DNA from: an uncultured Oscillospiraceae bacterium
GTDB lineage: Bacteria; Bacillota; Clostridia; Oscillospirales; Oscillospiraceae
DNA: 6,856 nt
Assembly (NCBI GenBank): GCA_934675115.1
Contig: CAKUPH010000102.1
Coordinates: 1-6,856, forward strand
Reading direction: 5' to 3'
Shown: piece by piece, positions 1 through 5,886 of the stretch
Numbering within the stretch: position 1 is the first letter of the stretch
Layout: each line of letters starts with the position of its first letter
Translations under genes and position numbers: made by a program
Notes under the pieces: generated by a model
The model's database searches: none
Told to the model about the DNA's origin: nothing
Seen by the model: the letters and a program-made list of their open reading frames with translations, nothing else

Positions 1-40
1 CCATGGCGGAGGAGTAAGGGCACAAAATTTAACACAAACA

Positions 41-77
41 AACCCCCGCCCCGCGGCATCGCCGCGGGGCGGGGGTT
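41..77. terminator. Bidirectional intrinsic terminator, perfect 17-bp stem
   Basis: The arms at 41-57 and 61-77 are perfectly complementary, very GC-rich, with a 3-nt loop (ATC). On the plus side the stem ends in TT and is followed by CCTTTTA. On the minus side it is followed by a T-rich stretch (TGTTTGTGTT). It begins 12 nt past the stop codon of the minus-strand YbaK-family gene, so it most likely ends that operon. It may also serve a plus-strand gene entering from the left, since an in-frame ATG-GCG-GAG-GAG-TAA ends at base 17, but too little is visible to call that gene. Confidence 0.92.
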
Positions 78-88
78 CCTTTTATCCG

Positions 89-571
89 TTACAGCTCAAC
101 AAATTCCATTTCATTTCCGTTTTCCCGGACGAGCCTTACCAGATCGTCCGCCTGCATCCACACCGTGGCGGTGTTGTCGTTAGGGTGAACGCCGATGCGG
201 TTCCCGGCAAAGGCCCCGTCCAGATAGAACCGCACCCGGTGCTCCGGGTCGTTCAGCAGCCCCAGCGGCGTAACGGAGCCGGGGGTCAGCCCCGTATATT
301 CCATCAGATCCTCCGCCGAGGCAAAGGACAAATTCCGCAGGCCGTGCTGTTTCCGGAACTCCTTGAGGTCTACCCGCTTGTCTCCCTTGACGGTGATGAG
401 GTAATAATTGCGCTTTTTATCATCCCGGACGAACAGGTTTTTCGCGTCCCACTCCGGGTAGGGAAGCTGTACCGAATCCAGCTCCTCCATGTTGAACACC
501 GCCGCGTGCTCCGTGATCTCGTAAGCCACGCCGTGCTCCGTCAGGTACTGATACGTCTCCTCTTTATTCAT
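89..571 (-). CDS. YbaK/ProX-family aminoacyl-tRNA deacylase (prolyl-tRNA editing domain protein)
   Basis: A 160-residue stand-alone editing-domain protein. The family hydrolyses mischarged tRNA in the cytoplasm, typically Ala- or Cys-tRNA(Pro), clearing errors of prolyl-tRNA synthetase. Family landmarks visible are K44 in KNLFVRD, the KGDKRVDLK segment (62-70), LSFAS (81-85), GSVTPLGLLND (98-108) and HPNDNTATV (129-137); length is normal for the ProXp-ala/PrdX type. The ATG at 571 was chosen because the family N-terminus starts here; upstream in-frame sequence belongs to the preceding gene read in another frame. It starts 4 nt after the stop of the nucleotidase gene and has only a weak G/A-rich site (GAAAGAG), so translation is probably coupled to that gene. 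Substrate choice among Ala, Cys and other amino acids cannot be read from the sequence. Confidence 0.93.
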   Translation of the reverse strand: MNKEETYQYLTEHGVAYEITEHAAVFNMEELDSVQLPYPEWDAKNLFVRDDKKRNYYLITVKGDKRVDLKEFRKQHGLRNLSFASAEDLMEYTGLTPGSVTPLGLLNDPEHRVRFYLDGAFAGNRIGVHPNDNTATVWMQADDLVRLVRENGNEMEFVEL

Positions 572-575
572 ACGC

Positions 576-2564
576 TCACTTTCTCTTTCCGTGATACGGC
601 GTGTATCCCTTGGCGGAGCCGCCATGACCGCCGCCGCCCCGTCTCCGGCGGACGATCCTCCGCACCACCAGCACAATGACGGCGATGAGCAGGACGATCA
701 CCGCCCCGGCGATGAGCGTGAACCTGTTGGGGCTTTTCAGCATCTCCACCGGATTCAGGCTGGCGTACACCAGCTTCCGGCCGTCGGGCCGGCTGTAATA
801 CTCGTCCATCTCGCCGCCCATGGATTGGAGGTAGGTGGCGATGGCGTGCCACTCCTTGACCTCGTTCCCGTTCTTGTCGTGGACGATGTAGTCCTCCAGC
901 CGGTCCATGTCGATGGCGCTGCCGTCGGCGTCCCGGGCCGTGATGGACAGCAGACCGAAGGATGAGCTTTCCACCGCCCCCAGCATCTGCCCGCAGTACA
1001 GCCCCGTCACCACCCGGTAGAGCTTGCTGTCGTCGATCTTCTCCGTGGTTTTGGTGCCGTCGGCCTGAGTGCGCACCAGCCAGCTCCGGGTGACCTTGTT
1101 GAAGATCATCCGGCTGGTGTTGTACTCATACCCCACGCCGGAGCAGTACAGCCGGGCGGCGCCCATGAGGTCGGACACGGACGCGTCGATCTCCATGGCG
1201 GTCTTTAAGTCCTTTCCGGTGAGGTACACCGCCACCAGCGGGTAGCCCGGCACCTTGTCCGCGCCGATGCCCAGCGACGCGGCGTTGAACACGTCGGACA
1301 CGGTGACATCCCCCACGGGAATGGACTCCCGGATAACGCCGGAGGCGGTGAGGGCCATGTCCACCGGCTCCCCCGTGGCTTGCTCCGCCGCCCACTTGTA
1401 GGCGTCGGAGAACAGGTCGCCCAGATCGGACTCGTGGTGGCTGGCGTACACCTCGTCCACCGTGTCAAAATCATAGCTGTTACGGACCAGCACCTGGTCG
1501 AATCTCATGTTGAATTTGGAAAGGTAGCTTTTCTCCACCTCGCCCTTGGCGCTCTCGATCCAGCGGGCGATGGCGGCGTCGCCGGTGATGGTGTCGTCGA
1601 TGGGGATCAGCTCGTAGCCGAGCAGCTCCATCACGCCGTCGTCCCGGCGGTTCAGGTCAAGCACCCCCAGATTCTTGGAATACTCGCCGCAGGACATGAT
1701 ATAGGTGCCATTGACCATGATGGGCTCAGCGAGGGTGGAGTGGGTGTGGCCGGAGACGATGACGTCGATGCCCTTCACCTTTTTGGCGAGCTCGTAGTCC
1801 TCGCCCTTGCCCTTTCCGTCGGTGCCCGCGTGGGACAGGCAGATGACCACCGGCTCCACGCCGTTCCGCTCCATGCAGTCGGCCACCGCCGCGTCCACCA
1901 CCCGCTGGGTGGTCTTGACGTGGTCGTGGAGGATCATGCCGGACATGGGGGCGCACTCGTCGGAGTCCACGCCCATGACGCCCAGAATGGCGTACCACAC
2001 GCCGCCGCGCTCCAGCAGGATGTAGTCCGCCACGCCGTAGTTGGCGAAGGCGTCCCACACGGCCTGCGCCGTCTCGTCATAGCCCTCCTCGCCCTCGGCG
2101 GGGGGCAGATAGTTGGCCTCCACGATGGCGGGCACCTTATCGCCGCTGTCCGCCGCGGCGTTCAGCATGGACGCGAGGCCCTCCGCCCGGTAATCGTACT
2201 CGTGGTTGCCGAAGGTGGTGGCGTCGTAGCCCATCTGCCCCATGACCCGCAGCTCGAGGGCCGAGTCCGCATAGGCCGTCTGGAACAGGGAGCCCATGGA
2301 AAAATCGCCGCCGTCCACCAGCAGCGCGTCGGGATACAGTGCCCTCTGCTGGTCGATGACGGCCTTGAGCCGGGCATAGCCGCCGCTGAAGCCGCCGCCC
2401 TCGCCGTTGGCCGCCGGGAGCAGGTGGGAATGCATATCGTGGGTGAACAGAACGGTGATCCGGGTGCCCTCCCCGGCCTCCGCCGCCCCGGCGGGGAACA
2501 CCGCAAGGGACATTGTGACAAGCACGGCAAGGCATACCGCCGTCAGCCGCCGAAGCAATTTCAT
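576..2564 (-). CDS. Exported, membrane-anchored bifunctional 5'-nucleotidase / metallophosphatase
   Basis: A 662-residue ectoenzyme of the UshA/YfkN/5'-nucleotidase family, which dephosphorylates nucleotides or related phosphate esters outside the membrane using two metal ions. Visible features in order: a signal peptide (MKLLRR, a hydrophobic stretch, cleavage probably near AGAA around residue 28); metallophosphatase motifs D43-x-H45, the VDGGD segment (D84), GNHE (119-122), SHAGTD (244-249) and GHTH (272-275); a C-terminal nucleotidase domain from about 355 with DLGDLFSDA (380-388) and ASGVIRESIPVGDVTVSD (407-424); one membrane helix near 615-634, then an Arg-rich Gly-rich cytoplasmic tail. 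The family's usual N-x-GGIR signature reads TASGVIR, so the substrate may differ from UshA. A GTG lies 6 nt upstream, but AGGAGG is only 2 nt from it and 8 nt from this ATG, so the ATG is preferred. Nutrient phosphate or nucleoside scavenging is inferred. Confidence 0.93.
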   Translation of the reverse strand: MKLLRRLTAVCLAVLVTMSLAVFPAGAAEAGEGTRITVLFTHDMHSHLLPAANGEGGGFSGGYARLKAVIDQQRALYPDALLVDGGDFSMGSLFQTAYADSALELRVMGQMGYDATTFGNHEYDYRAEGLASMLNAAADSGDKVPAIVEANYLPPAEGEEGYDETAQAVWDAFANYGVADYILLERGGVWYAILGVMGVDSDECAPMSGMILHDHVKTTQRVVDAAVADCMERNGVEPVVICLSHAGTDGKGKGEDYELAKKVKGIDVIVSGHTHSTLAEPIMVNGTYIMSCGEYSKNLGVLDLNRRDDGVMELLGYELIPIDDTITGDAAIARWIESAKGEVEKSYLSKFNMRFDQVLVRNSYDFDTVDEVYASHHESDLGDLFSDAYKWAAEQATGEPVDMALTASGVIRESIPVGDVTVSDVFNAASLGIGADKVPGYPLVAVYLTGKDLKTAMEIDASVSDLMGAARLYCSGVGYEYNTSRMIFNKVTRSWLVRTQADGTKTTEKIDDSKLYRVVTGLYCGQMLGAVESSSFGLLSITARDADGSAIDMDRLEDYIVHDKNGNEVKEWHAIATYLQSMGGEMDEYYSRPDGRKLVYASLNPVEMLKSPNRFTLIAGAVIVLLIAVIVLVVRRIVRRRRGGGGHGGSAKGYTPYHGKRK

Positions 2565-2572
2565 GGTCACGG

Positions 2573-2578
2573 CCTCCT
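2573..2578 (-). promoter_or_regulatory. Ribosome binding site AGGAGG that decides the nucleotidase start
   Basis: AGGAGG on the minus strand lies 8 nt from the ATG at 2564 and only 2 nt from the in-frame GTG at 2570. The spacing supports the ATG, shortening the longest reading frame by two residues. Confidence 0.85.
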
Positions 2579-2612
2579 CTGAAAAACTGGTTGGATTTAC
2601 ATGGCGCTTTCA

Positions 2613-2654
2613 TTTTGCCACATATCCCGCAAAATAGCAAGGGATGCGGCAAAA
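2613..2654. promoter_or_regulatory. Imperfect inverted repeat upstream of the nucleotidase gene (candidate operator)
   Basis: On the plus strand TTTTGCCACATATCCC (2613-2628) faces GGGATGCGGCAAAA (2641-2654) across a 12-nt A-rich centre. The arms match over TTTTGCC, CAT and CCC, with one mismatch and a 2-nt bulge. No T-tract follows on either strand, so it is not a terminator. It lies about 50-90 nt upstream of the nucleotidase start, where a regulator site would sit. The rest of the 2565-2739 leader shows no convincing -10/-35 pair. The role is inferred. Confidence 0.45.
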
Positions 2655-2739
2655 ATGCCCCGCCCTCCGTCAGAATCCCGCCGTTTTCCCCGCAATTTCG
2701 CAGGATGTTCCGCACCCTCGCCCTCTCAGATGAAAAAGT

Positions 2740-2766
2740 GCCCCGCCGGAACAGCTCCGGCGGGGC
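2740..2766. terminator. Bidirectional intrinsic terminator after the rhomboid-like gene
   Basis: An 11-bp perfect stem (GCCCCGCCGGA at 2740-2750 with TCCGGCGGGGC at 2756-2766) encloses the loop ACAGC. Minus-strand transcripts leaving the rhomboid-like gene, whose stop is 10 nt away, meet the stem and then ACTTTTTCA. On the plus strand it is followed directly by TTTTT. It also insulates the downstream nucleotidase operon, which therefore needs its own promoter in the ~170 nt that follow. Confidence 0.92.
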
Positions 2767-2776
2767 TTTTTGTGTT

Positions 2777-3637
2777 TCAGTCCTTGTGGATGTGGACGTG
2801 GTTGTTGATGTGGTTCATGCAGTAGCAGTAGTACCCGTCGCACTTGGAGCAGTAGCGGAACTCCATGTTGGGGTCGTCCTTGTCGGTGATGCCGCAGACG
2901 GCGCACTTGTGGCGGTAGCCGCCGGTGGCCTGGGCCTGCTTCTGGGCCTGACGCTGGGCGTGCTTGAAATTGATGACCTGCGGGTCGGCCTTCCGCCGGA
3001 CCCGGCCGAGCTTCTCCGCCCAGTGGGGCCACGTGAAGATGAAGAAGTTCACGAAGCTGGCCAGCGGGATGAGAGCCATGACCCACATGCCATTCGCCGC
3101 GTAACGGATAACGTCGTACAAAATCATGCCCACGTCCAGCAGCGCCATCCACTTCATCTTGATGGGCACCACAAAGAACAGCAGCACCTGCATATCCCCA
3201 TACAGCGTGGCGATGACGAGGAAGATGGACAGGTTGATGTAATAGATGCTGCTCACGCCGAGGATCAGGCCGGAGATGATGGACAGCACCACGCCGGACA
3301 GGTAGAACACCGTGAACTTCGTCGTGCCCCAAGCCCGCTCCAGTGACTGGCCGATCCAGTAGTAGAAGTAGCAGCTGAGCAGCAGCCAGAAGGGGTTGCT
3401 GTCGCTGGGCAGAAAGACGAAGGTCACCAGCCGCCAGATCTGCCCGTGGAAAATGGCGTCCCGGTAAAAGGCCAGCCACAGGCTGGCGGACATCAGGGGC
3501 GTGAACTGGAACACCGTGTCCAGCACGAAAACAATGATCTGCCCGATGACCACGTACAGCATCAGGTTGGGGATGCCGAAGCGCGGGTGCTTTGCGCAGA
3601 AGCGGTCGATGGGGCCGTAGCCGTTGCGGTAATTCAA
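2777..3637 (-). CDS. Rhomboid-like integral membrane protein (probable pseudoprotease) with Cys/His-rich C-terminus
   Basis: A 286-residue protein with about six hydrophobic segments (near 22-42, 66-76, 81-98, 105-127, 130-168, 183-203). The segment from GQIWRLVTFVF (65-75) through NPFWLLL to RAWGTTKFTVFYLSG (101-115) follows the rhomboid order of a WR loop, helix 2 and the G-x-x-(K/R)-F turn. The protease signature is not seen: there is no GxSG (the region reads YYINLSIFL, S137) and no His in the last helix, so it is probably non-catalytic. After a basic linker rich in Gln and Ala (about 212-237) comes a likely metal site: C245-x2-C248, C263-x2-C266, C271, C273, H276, H280, H282, H284. The TTG start at 3637 has GGGAGG at 7-nt spacing; the upstream ATG at 3670 overlaps the predicted -10 box and cannot be used from that promoter. 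Function is unknown. Confidence 0.85.
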   Translation of the reverse strand: MNYRNGYGPIDRFCAKHPRFGIPNLMLYVVIGQIIVFVLDTVFQFTPLMSASLWLAFYRDAIFHGQIWRLVTFVFLPSDSNPFWLLLSCYFYYWIGQSLERAWGTTKFTVFYLSGVVLSIISGLILGVSSIYYINLSIFLVIATLYGDMQVLLFFVVPIKMKWMALLDVGMILYDVIRYAANGMWVMALIPLASFVNFFIFTWPHWAEKLGRVRRKADPQVINFKHAQRQAQKQAQATGGYRHKCAVCGITDKDDPNMEFRYCSKCDGYYCYCMNHINNHVHIHKD

Positions 3638-3644
3638 AGGATGA

Positions 3645-3652
3645 CCTCCCTT
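3645..3652 (-). promoter_or_regulatory. Ribosome binding site AAGGGAGG selecting a TTG start
   Basis: AAGGGAGG reads on the minus strand 7 nt before TTG at 3637-3635. No ATG lies at a suitable distance, and the only upstream in-frame ATG overlaps the -10 element. Confidence 0.8.
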
Positions 3653-3668
3653 AGTATATGTAAGCTGC

Positions 3669-3699
3669 ATTATAAGCCTTTTCGCCGGAAAATTGTCTA
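3669..3699 (-). promoter_or_regulatory. Promoter of the rhomboid-like gene (TAGACA / TATAAT)
   Basis: On the minus strand a perfect TATAAT (3674-3669) is preceded by TAGACA (3699-3694) with a 19-nt spacer. The -10 matches consensus fully, the -35 matches five of six positions, and the spacer is slightly long. The predicted start site near 3661 gives a leader of about 24 nt with the Shine-Dalgarno inside it. The -35 lies in a short inverted repeat, TTGTCTAACAA (3693-3703). Confidence 0.68.
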
Positions 3700-3717
3700 A
3701 CAAAGTGTAAACGATCC

Positions 3718-3781
3718 CGGCAAAACTGCGTCCCGTACAGTGTACCACACCTGACCCCCGCCGTAAATAGACGTTTTGCCG
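3718..3781. promoter_or_regulatory. Wide inverted repeat CGGCAAAAC ... GTTTTGCCG between divergent promoters
   Basis: CGGCAAAAC at 3718-3726 and its exact reverse complement GTTTTGCCG at 3773-3781 are 46 nt apart. The centre (about 3750) is almost equidistant from the two predicted start sites (about 3661 and 3836). Between the arms sits a second palindrome, GTACAGTGTAC (3735-3745). The placement fits a pair of regulator half-sites, perhaps for the adjacent activator, though this is inferred from position and symmetry only. Confidence 0.4.
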
Positions 3782-3800
3782 CCGTCTGACAGGATACCCC

Positions 3801-3829
3801 TTGCCAATCTGTACTCATTCTGATACAAT
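3801..3829 (+). promoter_or_regulatory. Promoter of the sigma-54 activator gene (TTGCCA-17-TACAAT, extended -10)
   Basis: TTGCCA (3801-3806), a 17-nt spacer and TACAAT (3824-3829) form a good housekeeping promoter. TG at 3821-3822 adds an extended -10. The expected start near 3836 lies inside the 19-bp palindrome and leaves a short leader holding the Shine-Dalgarno. An in-frame ATG at 3838 falls at about +3 and is thus unlikely to be the translation start. Confidence 0.8.
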
Positions 3830-3846
3830 GGTTCAAAATGAACCAT
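3828..3846. promoter_or_regulatory. Perfect 19-bp palindrome over the activator transcription start (candidate operator)
   Basis: ATGGTTCA (3828-3835), AAA, TGAACCAT (3839-3846): two perfect 8-bp arms. It overlaps the end of the -10 box and the predicted start site and stops just before the Shine-Dalgarno at 3849. A protein bound here would block RNA polymerase, so repression is the natural reading, possibly autorepression by the Fis-type HTH of the encoded regulator. As RNA it could form only a partial hairpin, since transcription begins within it. Confidence 0.6.
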
Positions 3847-3861
3847 CAGGGAGGGACCGCC

Positions 3862-5268
3862 ATGGTCATCCACATGACAAAGGAACAGATGTATACCCGG
3901 GGCGGCATTCTGGACGAGATCATGGACACCGGCTTTTCCGCCTCCGGCCTTGTGGACCCGGAGGGCCGTCTGGTGCGCTACTCGCTCCCCACCCTCCGGG
4001 ACCTCCGGCTGACGCAGGAGGAGTGCGTGGGCCGCCCCATCGAGGAGCTGGATCCGGACACCCATCTGGGGCAGGTGGCCCGCACCGGTGTGCCCGAAGC
4101 CAACCGGCTGGTCCTCATGCACGGCAAGTACCACATCGTCACCGAGCTGCCCATCTACGACGGAGAGGAGCGCATCGGCGGTCTTGGCATGCTGTTCAGT
4201 CTGGACACCAACCGGCTCAAGCGCGCCCTGACCACGCTGGCGGACAGCCACAGCCAGAGCGCCGCCCTGTACGACAGTCTTGCCCGGGCCTCCGGCTCCT
4301 ATACCTTCAACGACTATATCGGCGAGCACCCCTCCGTCCGCGCCCTGCTGGACCAGTGCCGTCAGGCGGCCCTCACCCGCTACCCCGTCCTCATCACCGG
4401 CGAGACGGGCACCGGCAAGGAAATTCTGGCCGGCGCCATCCACTCCACCGCCTTCCCCAGCGGCAGCGCCCCCTACGTGAAGATCAACTGCACCGCCATC
4501 CCGGACAACCTCATGGAGTCCGAGCTGTTCGGTCACGAAAAGGGCGCCTTCACCGGGGCCGTGACGGCGAAAAAGGGCAAGTTCGAGCTGGCGGGGGGCG
4601 GCTCCCTCCTGCTGGACGAGATCGGCGAGATGGACCTGCGGATGCAATCCAAGCTCCTCCGGGTTCTGGAGGAAAAGGAGTTCGAGCGGCTGGGCGGCAG
4701 CCGGATGCTGGTCATGGACACCCGGGTCATGGCCTCCACCAACGCCGACCTCCACGCGCTGGCCGCTGCGGGCAAATTCCGTTCCGACCTCTATTACCGC
4801 CTGTCCACCATCGAGATCAGCGTCCCGCCCCTGCGGGCGCGCCCATCGGACATCCCCCTGCTGGTGGACCACTTTGTCCAGCGGGAAAACCTGCCCGTCC
4901 GCTTCTCGCCCGACGCGCTGGACGTGCTCACCGCCTACCGCTGGCCGGGCAATGTGCGCCAGCTGCGCAACGTGGTGCTCCGGCTGGGCATCAGCGCCTC
5001 GGGCCAGACCGTGGGCGGGGAGCAGGCCGCCGCCGCCCTTCCCCACGACGGCGAAGCGTCCTCCGCCCCCGTCTCCGCCGGGCTGCCCGCCCCCTCCACC
5101 ATGGAGGCCGCCGAGCGGCAGGCCATTCTGGACGCGCTGGAGGCCTGCGGCTATCGTCAGGGGCAGGCGGCCCAGCGGCTGGGCGTGGGCCGCACCACTC
5201 TGTACCGCAAAATGAAAAAGTACGGCATCGCCCCCCGCCGGGGGCTGGAATCCGGGGCGGAGCCGTGA
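3862..5268 (+). CDS. Sigma-54-dependent transcriptional activator (PAS - AAA+ - Fis-type HTH)
   Basis: A 468-residue bacterial enhancer-binding protein. The family binds upstream DNA and uses ATP hydrolysis to remodel RNA polymerase carrying sigma-54 into an open complex. Residues about 15-115 form a PAS-like sensor (GLVDPEGRLVRYS at 29-41, GRPIEEL, GGLGM). The AAA+ core shows Walker A GETGTGKE (180-187), the sigma-54 contact loop GAFTGA (228-233), Walker B LLLDE (249-253), arginines in FRSDLYYRL (306-314) and sensor II WPGNVRQLRN (361-370). A Pro/Ala-rich linker leads to the Fis-type HTH (about 415-456, GQAAQRLGVGRTTLYRKMKKYG). All motifs needed for activity are intact. ATG 3862 is chosen because GGGAGGG lies 6 nt upstream and the earlier ATG is at the transcription start. 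The PAS ligand and target genes are unknown; no strong -24/-12 promoter is evident in the window. Confidence 0.95.
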   Translation: MVIHMTKEQMYTRGGILDEIMDTGFSASGLVDPEGRLVRYSLPTLRDLRLTQEECVGRPIEELDPDTHLGQVARTGVPEANRLVLMHGKYHIVTELPIYDGEERIGGLGMLFSLDTNRLKRALTTLADSHSQSAALYDSLARASGSYTFNDYIGEHPSVRALLDQCRQAALTRYPVLITGETGTGKEILAGAIHSTAFPSGSAPYVKINCTAIPDNLMESELFGHEKGAFTGAVTAKKGKFELAGGGSLLLDEIGEMDLRMQSKLLRVLEEKEFERLGGSRMLVMDTRVMASTNADLHALAAAGKFRSDLYYRLSTIEISVPPLRARPSDIPLLVDHFVQRENLPVRFSPDALDVLTAYRWPGNVRQLRNVVLRLGISASGQTVGGEQAAAALPHDGEASSAPVSAGLPAPSTMEAAERQAILDALEACGYRQGQAAQRLGVGRTTLYRKMKKYGIAPRRGLESGAEP

Positions 5269-5274
5269 TATAAT
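5246..5274 (+). promoter_or_regulatory. Extended -10 promoter of the NUDIX/response-regulator operon
   Basis: TGATATAAT at 5266-5274 combines a perfect TATAAT with an extended TG element; the TGA is also the stop codon of the activator gene. A weak -35 (TGGAAT, 5246-5251) sits at 17-nt spacing inside the coding sequence. The predicted start near 5281 gives a ~64-nt leader holding a GC hairpin and the Shine-Dalgarno of the NUDIX gene. Confidence 0.65.
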
Positions 5275-5293
5275 ATACGTAAATGACTGCACA

Positions 5294-5312
5294 GCGCCCC
5301 GCCGCGGGGCGC
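5294..5312 (+). other. GC-rich hairpin in the leader of the NUDIX gene
   Basis: GCGCCCC (5294-5300) pairs with GGGGCGC (5306-5312) around GCCGC. The next bases are GGCTCTGATCTTATTTT, so the T-rich part starts too far away for a standard terminator. It may weaken read-through from the activator gene or shape the 5' end of the NUDIX transcript; both roles are inferred. Confidence 0.5.
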
Positions 5313-5344
5313 GGCTCTGATCTTATTTTCCGGAGGACAACGTC

Positions 5345-5884
5345 ATGGATCTGAAAGAAACGCTGCTGGAAAGCCAGCCCGCCTACGACGGCAAGCTGCT
5401 CCACGTCCGGCTGGACACCGTACAGCTCCCCAACGGCAAGACCGCTTTCCGCGAGGTGGTCCGCCACCCCGGCGCGGTGGTCATCGTCCCCATCGACAGT
5501 GACGGGAATCTGCGTCTGGTGCGGCAGTTCCGCTATCCCTGCGGCCGGGCAGTGCTGGAGGTGCCCGCCGGCAAGCTGGAGCCCGGCGAGGACCCCTTCG
5601 CCGCCGCCCAGCGGGAGCTGAGTGAGGAGACCGGCGCCCGCGCCGGGCACTGGACCGAGCTGGGCCGCCTGCTGCCCACCCCCGGCTTCTGCGACGAGCT
5701 TCAGCACCTCTATCTGGCCCGGGACCTGACCTTCGGCGAGACTCACCCCGACGAGGACGAATTTCTGGAGCAGGTGACCGTCCCCTTTGAAGAAGCCGTA
5801 GCCATGGCGGCGGACGGCCGACTGGAGGACAGCAAATCCGTGGCCGCCATCCTGCGGGCGGCGTACCTGTGCAAGGAGGACTGA
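5345..5884 (+). CDS. NUDIX hydrolase, ADP-ribose pyrophosphatase type
   Basis: A 179-residue cytoplasmic enzyme of the type that splits ADP-ribose into AMP and ribose 5-phosphate with Mg2+. The Nudix box G-x5-E-x7-REU-x-EE-x-GU is complete: G76, E82, R90-E91-L92, E94-E95, G97-A98. Subfamily marks are QFRYP (61-65), LEVPAGKLE (71-79) and TPGFCDE (112-118), including P113, 15 residues after the box, as in ADP-ribose pyrophosphatases. Length is normal. GGAGG lies 8 nt before the ATG. The stop is 2 nt from the next gene, and the codons for the last residues K-E-D supply that gene's Shine-Dalgarno, so the two are co-translated. The substrate is inferred from subfamily signatures; related nucleoside diphosphate sugars are possible. 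Confidence 0.94.
   Translation: MDLKETLLESQPAYDGKLLHVRLDTVQLPNGKTAFREVVRHPGAVVIVPIDSDGNLRLVRQFRYPCGRAVLEVPAGKLEPGEDPFAAAQRELSEETGARAGHWTELGRLLPTPGFCDELQHLYLARDLTFGETHPDEDEFLEQVTVPFEEAVAMAADGRLEDSKSVAAILRAAYLCKED
5873..5879 (+). promoter_or_regulatory. Ribosome binding site of the response regulator, inside the NUDIX gene
   Basis: AAGGAGG lies 7 nt before ATG 5887 and is read as Lys-Glu codons at the end of the NUDIX frame. An in-frame GTG at 5869 lies upstream of this site, so ATG 5887 is the start. Confidence 0.88.
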
Positions 5885-5886
5885 CC

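Noticed and set aside
1..17. Possible end of a plus-strand gene (ATG GCG GAG GAG TAA)
   Set aside because: Only five codons are visible; the bidirectional terminator downstream is compatible with a convergent gene, but there is too little to call one.
1380..2582. 400-codon plus-strand reading frame opposite the nucleotidase
   Set aside because: Composition-driven antisense frame (Val/His/Gly-rich, no known motif), whereas the minus strand has signal peptide, metal-site motifs and ribosome site.
4182..4200. TTGGCATGCTGTTC as a -24/-12 promoter inside the activator gene
   Set aside because: It lacks the GG-N10-GC spacing and lies within coding sequence.
3697..5292. 531-codon minus-strand reading frame opposite the sigma-54 activator
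   Set aside because: Antisense shadow of a high-GC gene; the product is Gly/Val/His-rich without domains, while the plus strand encodes a complete motif set with promoter and ribosome site.
5294..5330. Intrinsic terminator for the sigma-54 activator gene
   Set aside because: The hairpin is GC-rich but the T-rich stretch begins about a dozen bases later, and it lies downstream of the NUDIX promoter, so it is reported as a leader hairpin.
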